Below are positions 9,200 through 16,140 of a DNA stretch of 16,140 nt, piece by piece (the stretch's first letter is position 1; every line of letters begins with the position of its first letter). This DNA comes from Chloromonas sp. AAM2. Taxonomy: Eukaryota; Chlorophyta; Chlorophyceae; Chlamydomonadales; Chlamydomonadaceae. The notes under the pieces are model-generated. The model made no database searches, had not been told where the DNA came from, and worked only from the letters and a program-made list of their open reading frames with translations. The position numbers were made by a program, and so were the translations under genes. The DNA lies in NCBI GenBank assembly GCA_004335635.1, contig QAXH01005285.1, positions 5,126 through 21,265 of the forward strand. The letters run 5' to 3'.

Positions 9200-12100
9200 C
9201 TGTAGTGTTTGAGGCAAGGCAAGGCAAGCCCAAACACGCGTTGGTTCAAGCCAACCACTTGACTGCCTGGCCTATCATACCGTAAGGCAGGCCGTGGACC
9301 TGTCGTCTAACTTGCAGTTACAGTTGGCCCCCACGTTCAAGAGCCCAGGTTAGGCTAATCCCCCTTGCCGCGAGCGATCAACCTGCGGCTTCAGTCTGTT
9401 TCTGTGGACTCCCAACCTGACCAGCCGTGGTTACGCTCAATTTCGTTCCCCAGACACCAGCTGGATGGTCTTTCAGAGGTCCTGGGCGAGCAGCAGTTGC
9501 ACGCTGTGAATGGCACATGCTGCAGTTTATTTTCACAACCAGACAAGTGCACTCTACATATCCATCCGAAACATCAGGCGCATGCACCCAACACAGCCAC
9601 CTGCTGTTCCATTTGTGGAATTATACAGATAGCAGACGCCGCAAACACGCACCTGCATCCGTGAGGCCCATGTTCGTTGACAGTGCCGCCTTCCCATCAG
9701 CCACCCTCAGCACGTGTGTGGCGTTCAGGGACTCGGCGAAGGCGGGGTTGTGGGTGATGGCGACGATGGCACCCTGGAACTCCTGGAGGGCGCCTGAGAA
9801 CAGGCCGAGGATGTGACGGATAGTTATGCTGCTGATAACAAGCACAGTATTAGACTTACATTACTCTTGAGGCAGTGGCCACAGTGATTTCATGCCAAGT
9901 TTGCTTGCAAGCAAGCGGAAAGGTAACAGCAACATACGCAACAAAATAGTCCACATAGACGCTGTCAGCCACATTGGCATTAGTCAGCCACAATCCAGCA
10001 TTAGTGAAAGAGCACCTACTGAGCAGATGCTCTGCTAAAGCTGAGAACTAGGTGCACCGAGATTACCCGGGCGCATGGAAGTGGCAGGATGTGCTGAGTT
10101 TGGCTCAGGTCACTCGACTCACCTGTGAGCACTTTGATGGTTGCTGCGTCCAGGTGGTTGGATGCCTCGTCAAGCAGCAGCACGTTGGAGGGCACCAGGG
10201 CGAAGGCCGCCAGGGCCACGCGCGCCTTCTCGCCACCGGACAACACACCTGATGCGCAAAGAAAAAAGGAGTTTGCCATTTCTGGGACAATTTGTGGGTG
10301 GTGTGACTGACATGTCTGCGATGTGTGGACATCTGAACAGGATGAGTCTGGTGGGAGACTGTCACGTGTTGTGGTGCTACATGTTGGTAGACACTGTGGG
10401 GTGGCTGTTAGAACTGGTACATTCGGCTGTGATTCAGAGACACTTGCACACATATACATGTTTTGCTGACGCACAAGGGTTCCTGGCGTTAATACAGACC
10501 TATTCACACAAACTGTCCCAGAACTGGCAAACTTGTTTTTTTGGACGGGTTGAGATGATGTGACTGTACAGCTGGAGTAGCCGGCAAGTGCAAGGCAAAG
10601 ACGTGCCAATGCCTGAACTGAAGAGCAGGTTGAGAGGGAGTTCTGCGATGATCATGTCAGAGCCAGCGTGGTTCTGTACGCATGCAGCATCATCAAAGTC
10701 CGATTTTCTTCAGTCTGCGTCCAGCTGCGTGGCCGGCCCCTGCCTCTCACCTATTGGCTGCAGTGCCAGCGAGTTGGTCATGCCCAGTGCGCCCAGCGCC
10801 TGCCTGCACTTGACCAGGGGGGTGTTGGGGTCGTGTGCGCGCGCCACGTCCTCAACGTACTGAAGGGCGGTCTTGTCAAGGGGAAGATCCTGCATCAAGA
10901 TGAATGCATTTACACAGTGCTCGACGATAAAATTGCGTCACAGGGAAAGTCAACGAGGCAAATACAACACAGCTCTAGGGTCTAGCAATTACGTGAAGGC
11001 CACTGCAAGTGGGGAAGATACTGCACAGTCAGCAGCCGCTGAAAAAAAGGGCAAGTGTGATGGTATTGCAACCAACATGCACAGCCGCTCTTGACTGAGC
11101 TCCTTATTGAATCAACAGGCTTTGTAAATACAACGAAGTTTAAAAGATCAAGCATTGGCATGACGCTGTACCCAGGTGTCAAGTCCAACTGCTCTGCCCC
11201 TGCCCACAGTAAAAAAGGACTGAAAATACAACTACAGGCAAAAAAAGGGGAAATCTGAAAGGGCATAGTGTGACGATGCCAAAGACAGTGTATGCGTCAT
11301 TGGCATGAAAGCAACGCTGTACCCGGGCCTCAAGTGCAGCTGCTCCTGCCCTGTAGCGAGCCAGGTTCTCGCAAAAATGTGAAGGACCGGACAGCAAAAT
11401 GACAGGCTGCTCTTCCCCTGCATCTGCGCACCTGCGCCAGGTCCTGGCTGAACACGCCCAGCTTGACGCCCTCCCCCTCCTTGCGCTGCCCGCCCCACAG
11501 CGGGATGGAGCCGCTCATGGCCTTGAGCAGCGTCGACTGAGGCAGCACAGACACACACAGGATGTGTCAGAGCGGGAAGGGTGTGCATGAGAGGCAACAG
11601 AGCGTCGACTGAGGCAGCACAGACACACACAGGATGTGTCAGAGCGGGAAGGGTGTGCATGAGAGGCAACAGAGCGTCTACTGAGGCAACACCAGCACCA
11701 ATGGAGCAGAGAGGAACGTGCATGGTCGCAAACTAACATGGAATGCAAACTGTGCCCTAGGGATGAATGATATCAGGCCAAACACAACGCCTGTTCTGTT
11801 CCTGTCTCGATATCTGTGCTTGCCCGTGCTGCCCCCTGCCAGTACTCAGCACTCTGTGCGCTTGCTTGACGACAGAGCTCAGGAATAATGCCCGGTTGAA
11901 GCAACCGACAGGATTTGCAGGCGCTTGCTAGCACATGCCAGTGCACAATCTCAGCACAAGCATGCTTGCACACACCCCCACCTTTCCTGCTCCGTTGGGC
12001 CCCAGCACCAGCACCCTCTGCCCCTTCTTAATGACCAGGTCCACGTTATTCACAATGGGCGCTGCTCCCGGCACGTCAGGGTTGCCCCAGCCCACGGCCG

Positions 12101-15100
12101 CATCCTTGAGGACCAGCACGTCCGTGAAGCAGGGCGGGGCGCGGGGCAGCTTCAGAGTCACCTGAGGCAAGGAACGTGAGTGGGCATGCATCTGTTACTC
12201 CTTCAGCCCTTGCTGCATGTGTCACTGGGGCACTGCAAGGGAGGCGCACACAGGTCGGCAACCTGAGGCAGGGAGTATGAGTGAGGATATGTTGCTCGTT
12301 CAGGCTTAGCTGCACACGTCACCGGGGCATCATGACTGGCCTGGCGAGGCAAGCACAGCGCAGAGACAACGGCTTGGCACTGCAGGTGTGACATGTAATA
12401 TCTCAATTACCACATCTGACACAAGCATCTCATCCATTGCGCACAGTCTAATGGCCAGCACATCAATAGAGGGGAGCGCCAACATGAACGTAGCCTACAG
12501 CATGCACCCCACAACAGCGTGTCCGCCAGTCATGTGCTACTCATGTGCTACCACGCGTCAACACCAGTGCACAGTCCAGGGTGGCACACACCTTAGCGTA
12601 GTCGCCGCCCCCCTCTGATGACGAAGCAGTGGGCACCTCGACCATCTCTGCACGCAGCTTGTCGGCGAGCTTGGCCTTGCTCTGCGCGGAGGAGGCCTTG
12701 CTGGCCTTGGCACCAAATCGCTTCACAAAGCTCTCGAGCCTGCATGCACAGCACAGCAGAGAAGGCTGAGCTGGAGTGCAGATCACACAACATTCACACC
12801 CACTGTCGGTTGCTCATGTCTGTGCCATGCACACAATGCTTCCAGTTATTGGAAAGGCCAGCGGTTTCTGATCTCTCACGCCACCTATGAAAATGACATG
12901 CACAACCATGCATAGTTTTTCATGCATACTCCTTGCCAAACAGCCACTGCCCATTGCCGGAACTTGTTGATGTGGTTACTGCAGATGCATTCCATACTTT
13001 GGCCCCATACCCCCAATTCTTGCACTGTCATCTTGCCTCCTTCTCGCATGCCTTGCCCCACCTGTCAATCTCCGCCTGCTGCGCTGCCGCTGTGGAAATG
13101 GCCTGCGCCTCACGCTGCGCACGCTGTTCCAGAAACTTTTTGAACCCGCCCGAGTAAGTGTGAAGCTTCTTGCCACGGACCTGCACATGAACAGACAGGA
13201 CCAGACAACACTTATGCATTCCTCCACCGGATTCTGTCGTTGCATGTCGTAGCTGTAGATGAGTTGCATAGCCTGTGCACTCTCAACTACCATTACAGCA
13301 CAAAAACACAGCGAAACGGGCCTGGTGCAAGACCTGACTGGCAATCCGGCCTCATGGCTCCCAACACCACACCCTGTCATGCAGATCGGAAGCAGAATGA
13401 CAATGCCAGCTTCAGCTCTGAGATGCGTAGATTTCCTGCCTGCCTTATACCAGAACTGGCCTTGAACACATAAATGCATGAAACTTGACTGTTTGCTGCA
13501 AAGATGCATCGTAAGCCTGCCTTGTGCGCATCAAACATAAATTGTACATGCGGCAAAAATCAACCCAGACACGCGGATCAGCCACCCAGTCCCACACCTC
13601 GGCTATGTGGTCGCACACATCCTCCAGCAGGGCCTCATCGTGTGACACAATGATCAAGGTGCCGCCTGAGCTGCGCAGGAAGCTGCCCAGCCACCGGATG
13701 GCAGTTGAGTCGAGGTGGTTGGTAGGCTCGTCCCTGCACAGTGAAGAGGCCATGACCATGGGCCATCGATACGGATGCCACACGGATGCGAAGGGGCCAT
13801 CGACACGGATGTGGAGGGGTCATCGACACAGATGCAAATCGACAACAACAACCACGCTGGTGAAGTGTTGCCGTGTGAAGGCAGTCATGAGGGTTTCAGA
13901 TGCATTCAATCAACCATGAAAAGATCAGGGCCAGAGCACGAAGTGACAAACGAGGCTGACACACAGTAGTCAGCGGCCAAGCGACAATGCAGTGTGGAAG
14001 GAAGCGGTGGCAGTCGTACTCATCAAGCTGCTAAGGCCGCCTCTCATGCGCATCCAACCAGCCTTAAAAACAATCGAAGGACCAGAGAATTTAGTACCAG
14101 AAACATCGGCAGGGAAGCGTCGACAGGAGTAACTATCAAGACAGGCAAGCGCTGCACTGGGAAGTCCGCGGCTGCCATTTCTATTCCTGTGTGTAGACTA
14201 CCAACACTGCCCTGCTTCCCGCTCTTTGGTCGCCCTGCCCGCCCTGCTGCACTCACAGGAACATCAGACCGCCTGCAGTGCCCGCCGCTGCTGCCTGCCC
14301 GGCCTCGCCCAGCAGCAGGCGCGCCAGGGCGATGCGCATCTGCCAGCCGCCACTGAACTGAGATGCAGGGATATGGAACTGCAGGGGCAGAGGAACAAAA
14401 GTCAGGCAGGTGCGTGCTGTGCATAGAGTATCAGCCCAGGCGTCCCTCTAACGCATTGCATGCATCAACGTGGTAAAAAAAAACAGCTTGCATTCATGCA
14501 TTCCCCTGGGGTCCAGTCTTAGGCAAGGTCACCGATTCGGTCGGCTAATTTTCCAAGTACGGCGAATCCCGTATTTTGGGCATTTTCAATTTGGGATTCG
14601 GTGAATTCGGTGCAATATTCGGTGGAAGAAACCCTGGCCCTTTCTGGGGCTGTTCTGCAGCTTCTATCACTTCCCTACTGTTTACTGTAATATGGCGCCC
14701 AAGCGGGAGTCCCCTGAGTGGTCTTGCGTCAAAATTCTTGACGACTCGAGGCTTGGAGAGCCTAGATCTGAATGCAAATACTGCACACACGAGGGTGCCA
14801 CACGCATCCGCCAGCACATCCTTGGTATTCCGGGTGATGTCAAAGCATGCACAGGCGCGCCAGCGGAAGCGAAGAACTCCTTCGGCCCATCCAAGTCAGG
14901 GCAGACGCAGACAAGGCAGCACACGAAGGCAGGAACGAGCGATGAGTCTGAGGCTGAGGCTGAGCCAGAAGCCTTTGACTTCGACGAGTAGGGAATAGGG
15001 TTGAGCGACCCAATTGACACCAGTGAGGCATTGACCCTGACAACCTGTATATTACTGGGTTTTGAAACGTGAAAAACGTGTGAAAACCGCTACACCGTTT

Positions 15101-15508
15101 TTTTGTGACCACCATATTTGACCAAATTTGACTGACTCCCAGCACGAATCCGAATCCGAATCGAATCCGAACCCGTATGACGAATCGGTGACCTTGGTCT
15201 TAGGCAGACTGGCTTGCAGCTACACTAACCAAGGTAGGCGGCTACGCAAGGCATCAAGACAACAGATCGCCGTCATCCTTGTTACTACCCTTGCGACCAC
15301 CATTTCTTACCCTGAACATCACCATCCCCAGGGTTTGTTCTCTGTCAAGGTGATGATCGCCTCCTGAACCAACCCACGTTTCCCACCTGCTCCATGCGGA
15401 ACCCTAGACCGCTGAGGACGTTTGTGATGCGCTTATCCGAGTCGCCTCCGCCCGCCATAGTGAATGTGTCCTGGGCGGCGGCCAGCTCCTCAGCTGCACC
15501 TGGCTTGC
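7871..15508 (-). CDS. ABC-F family ATPase (YheS/ABCF-like), 5' partial
   Basis: Soluble twin-ATPase protein without membrane segments. Family members bind the ribosomal E site and act on translation; which ribosome is unknown here. Exons in transcript order: 15387-15508, 14257-14378, 13598-13733, 13062-13180, 12592-12739, 11982-12161, 11432-11536, 10751-10889, 10123-10248, 9653-9793, 8955-9199, 8608-8683, 7871-7986. All are GT-AG with matching phases, giving 590 residues plus TAG. Order of parts: NBD1 end with signature FSGGWQMRIALARL, Walker B LMFLDEPTNHLD and H-loop IVSHD; linker with RFGAKASKASSAQSK (P-site tRNA-interaction-type linker); NBD2 with Walker A GPNGAGK-ST (an intron falls between K and S), Q-loop VFSQD, signature LSGGEKARVAL, Walker B LLLDEASNHLD and H-loop AITHNPAF; then a basic, Pro-rich tail and a coiled coil ending LAELAGDL. 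NBD1 has an Ala/Gly insertion between signature and Walker B. The NBD1 Walker A region was not found inside the window, so the gene continues past the LINE. Family assignment is very sure; subfamily is not. Confidence 0.93.
8733..8780 (+). repeat. Three tandem copies of a 16-bp unit
   Basis: ATTGCATGAGGTACAA is repeated three times head to tail, the third copy with one change (A to G). It lies in the ABC-F intron between exons 8955-9199 and 8608-8683. It looks like a simple minisatellite, with no coding or regulatory role visible. Confidence 0.9.
10249..10750 (-). other. ABC-F intron before the NBD2 signature exon, nothing recognised
   Basis: 502 nt. The minus strand stays open through much of it, giving a 197-codon frame at 10016-10609 that includes the NBD2 exon. 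The intronic part has no ABC-F similarity, and the flanking exons join in phase as QPI-G-VLSGGEK. Confidence 0.5.
10890..11431 (-). other. ABC-F intron, nothing certain recognised
   Basis: 542 nt between the exons reading VFSQDLAQ and DLPLDKTAL. It contains two similar segments (11153-11235 and 11304-11400) that both hold CAGGGGCAGAGCAG/CAGGGCAGGAGCAG-like words on the coding strand. Each is followed at 40-60 bases by a capture-like TGACA word, which suggests an old duplication. No exon is missing here by phase. Confidence 0.3.
11531..11690 (+). repeat. 72-bp tandem repeat, two full copies plus a partial third, over an exon start
   Basis: The unit begins CGTCGACTGAGGCAGCACAG at 11531 and recurs at 11603 (near identical for the full 72 bp) and partially at 11675 (CGTCTACTGAGGCAACA). 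The first copy overlaps the first bases of the NBD2 exon 11432-11536 and its acceptor. Each copy therefore carries a CCTCAG 3' splice site followed by TCGACGCT (TAGACGCT in the third). The unit is a multiple of three, so a long open frame runs through it, but that frame is not the ABC-F frame. Confidence 0.92.
12160..12350 (+). repeat. Diverged ~101-bp tandem duplication including a 3' splice site
   Basis: The segment starting ACCTGAGGCAAGG at 12160 is echoed from 12261 (ACCTGAGGCAGGG). Matched words follow in order: GTGAGT/ATGAGT, GTTACTCCTTCAG/GTTGCTCGTTCAG, GTGTCACTGGGGCA/CGTCACCGGGGCA. On the minus strand the first copy ends in the true acceptor of exon 11982-12161. The second gives a look-alike acceptor whose frame reaches a stop within about 20 codons. 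Confidence 0.7.
13761..13840 (+). repeat. Degenerate short tandem repeat around CCATCGACACGGATG
   Basis: Words of the form GGYCATCGAYACRGATG occur at 13761, 13795 and 13818, with an extra CACGGATGCG between the first two. Spacing is uneven (34 and 23). It lies in the ABC-F intron just upstream, in transcript terms, of the exon reading DEPTNHLD. No function is seen. Confidence 0.7.
14516..14523 (+). repeat. Left 8-bp target-site duplication of the hAT element
   Basis: GTCTTAGG stands directly before the left terminal repeat and is repeated exactly at 15197-15204 directly after the right one. Eight-base duplications are the hallmark of hAT insertions. Perfect identity suggests a fairly recent insertion. 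Confidence 0.95.
14524..15196 (+). mobile_element. Complete 673-bp hAT-type DNA transposon, non-autonomous
   Basis: Its ends are perfect 16-bp inverted repeats: CAAGGTCACCGATTCG at 14524-14539 and its reverse complement at 15181-15196. The CA-first end and the flanking 8-bp duplication fit the hAT superfamily. GATTCGG/CGAATCC words are clustered inside both ends (14563-14625 and 15145-15186), a layout like hAT subterminal transposase-binding sites. The only ORF (14692-14991) encodes a BED finger and no catalytic core, so the element would need transposase from elsewhere. It sits in the ABC-F intron between exons 15387-15508 and 14257-14378, in opposite orientation. Removing it plus one duplication leaves an ordinary intron of about 327 nt. 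Confidence 0.93.
14692..14991 (+). CDS. BED-type zinc-finger protein of the hAT element, 99 aa
   Basis: Full ORF from ATG to TAG. Trp10 is followed by C28-x2-C31-x10-H42-x10-C53, with TRIRQHILGIPGDVKAC around the last ligands. This matches the BED finger at the N-terminus of plant and algal hAT transposases, which binds transposon ends. Residues about 54-80 are Lys/Gln/Thr-rich and 83-99 strongly acidic. A full hAT transposase is several hundred residues and carries RNase-H-like and dimerisation domains, absent here. It is either an internal-deletion remnant or a retained DNA-binding-only protein. The frame is unbroken. Whether it is expressed is unknown; a splice continuation beyond the element's end is not supported. 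Confidence 0.8.
   Translation: MAPKRESPEWSCVKILDDSRLGEPRSECKYCTHEGATRIRQHILGIPGDVKACTGAPAEAKNSFGPSKSGQTQTRQHTKAGTSDESEAEAEPEAFDFDE
15181..15204 (+). repeat. Right terminal repeat and right target duplication of the hAT element
   Basis: CGAATCGGTGACCTTG at 15181-15196 is the exact reverse complement of the left end. GTCTTAGG at 15197-15204 is the second copy of the target duplication. Confidence 0.95.
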
Positions 15509-15715
15509 CTGCATAGACGGCAACAAAACGGCAATACAGGTCACGTGCGGTACAACAGCAGATATCCAGTGACCAGTCATCCTCACATGATGCTCTTGCT
15601 AGAGGCCTGACGTGATGCTTGCGCATGCGCAATAGCCATGGACAAGATGATCAAATACAGTCCCAAGCTGTGTTTAGCAGTGGTAACTGGAATAAACTGG
15701 AAATGCTCACTTATC

Positions 15716-15762
15716 CCCCTGGCACATGTTGCGAGGTGAATGCTTCATGCACGTGCCAGGGG
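15716..15762 (+). repeat. Perfect 10-bp inverted repeat with 27-bp spacer
   Basis: CCCCTGGCAC at 15716-15725 pairs with GTGCCAGGGG at 15753-15762. The right arm also overlaps a compact GCCAGG-GG-CCTGGC palindrome (15755-15769). It lies in the partial ABC-F intron between exon 15387-15508 and the LINE. It could be a foldback remnant; no function is visible. Confidence 0.7.
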
Positions 15763-15869
15763 CCTGGCATGATGCTCGTGGGCCTCACAACATGGGTAGA
15801 GAGTGGGGAGAGAGCAGTACTAAATTGCGTGCAACAGTAGTGTTCGGAAGCACCATCCCACAACAACAG

Positions 15870-16140
15870 GCCTATGATAGTGTTAACAGGGAGCTTTTGT
15901 GGGAGGCGTTGAGTGGTATGGGGGTGCATGGTGCCTTTCTTAATAGCCTGAAGCGCATGTACGCGCATGTCACTATGCGTGTCCGCATGGATGGGGAGCT
16001 AGGTGCCTCTTTCCCTGCAGATGTTGGTGTTAAGCAGGGAGACCCACTGTCGCCACTGTTGTTCGGTCTGTTCATTGATAGATTTGAAACGTTCGTGGCT
16101 GCTAGGTGCAGCAGGGCTGGGGCTAAAGCTCTAGCTGGTC
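15870..16140 (+). mobile_element. Non-LTR (LINE) retrotransposon reverse transcriptase, partial
   Basis: One frame is open from here to the window edge. It starts AYDSVNRELLWEAL (RT motif with the first catalytic Asp), then LKRMYAHVTMRVR, then GVKQGDPLSPLLFGLFID, the LINE fingers/palm signature. The YxDD motif would lie beyond the window. The usual run into AYDSV (DFxK) is not present: the preceding bases do not read as RT, so the copy seems truncated or interrupted near 15867. It is antisense to the ABC-F gene and presumably lies in one of its introns. It needs DNA to the right to define the clade, the 3' tail and any target duplication. Confidence 0.9.

Noticed and set aside
8983..9285. 100-codon plus-strand ORF
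   Set aside because: It is antisense to the proline/arginine-rich ABC-F exon 8955-9199; its openness follows from the GC-rich exon.
9427..9816. 129-codon plus-strand ORF
   Set aside because: Its right part is antisense to the NBD2 exon 9653-9793 and the rest is intron; no domain is seen.
10016..10609. 197-codon minus-strand ORF as a single gene
   Set aside because: Only 10123-10248 is ABC-F coding (LSGGEKARVAL...); the rest is intron readthrough.
11531..11690. CRISPR-like array
   Set aside because: The units are contiguous 72-bp copies with no unique spacers, in a spliced eukaryotic gene.
11232..11723. 163-codon minus-strand ORF with internal protein repeats
   Set aside because: The repeats come from the 72-bp DNA array being a multiple of three. 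The frame is not that of the ABC-F exon and lacks any domain.

Overview
This window reads as nuclear DNA of an intron-rich eukaryote, most likely a chlorophyte (Chlorophyceae-type) green alga. Two long genes on the minus strand are cut into many short exons by GT-AG introns of about 100-650 bases. The donors are of the GTGAGT/GTGCGT type, a TGTAA poly(A)-type signal lies past one stop codon, and Ala/Gly/Ser/Pro-rich insertions occur in both proteins. The group assignment is inference from style and protein character; I cannot name the species.

Layout from left to right. Positions 1-507 are the 3' flank of the first gene and include a C-run tract that is G-rich in the transcript. Positions 508-6636 (minus) are a complete microsomal-type cytochrome P450 of 15 exons. 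The exon phases chain without error to 1743 nt, or 580 residues plus a stop. Positions 6637-7870 lie between the genes and hold only one unexplained plus-strand ORF of different base composition. Positions 7871-15508 (minus) are 13 exons of an ABC-F family ATPase. They cover the end of the first nucleotide-binding domain (NBD1), the inter-domain linker, a complete NBD2 and a basic/proline-rich plus coiled-coil tail. The 5' end, including the NBD1 Walker A motif, lies beyond the window or past the retroelement.

Mobile DNA sits in the ABC-F introns. Positions 14524-15196 are a structurally complete 673-bp hAT-type element. It has 16-bp perfect terminal inverted repeats and a perfect 8-bp target duplication. 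Its only visible ORF is 99 residues long, with a BED-type zinc finger and an acidic tail, and there is no catalytic core. From about 15870 to the window end is the reverse transcriptase of a non-LTR (LINE) retrotransposon, antisense to the ABC-F gene. Two other ABC-F introns carry tandem duplications that copy the 3' splice site: a 72-bp unit at 11531 and a diverged ~101-bp unit at 12160.

The two host genes are not obviously linked in function. The P450 should be an ER-anchored monooxygenase of unknown substrate. The ABC-F protein should be a soluble ribosome-associated ATPase rather than a transporter. I see no prokaryotic operon, CRISPR array, tRNA or rRNA. The most notable items are the minimal hAT element with an intact BED-finger ORF, the repeat-duplicated splice acceptors, the tiny P450 exons, and the altered Walker B/H-loop motifs of the second ABC domain.
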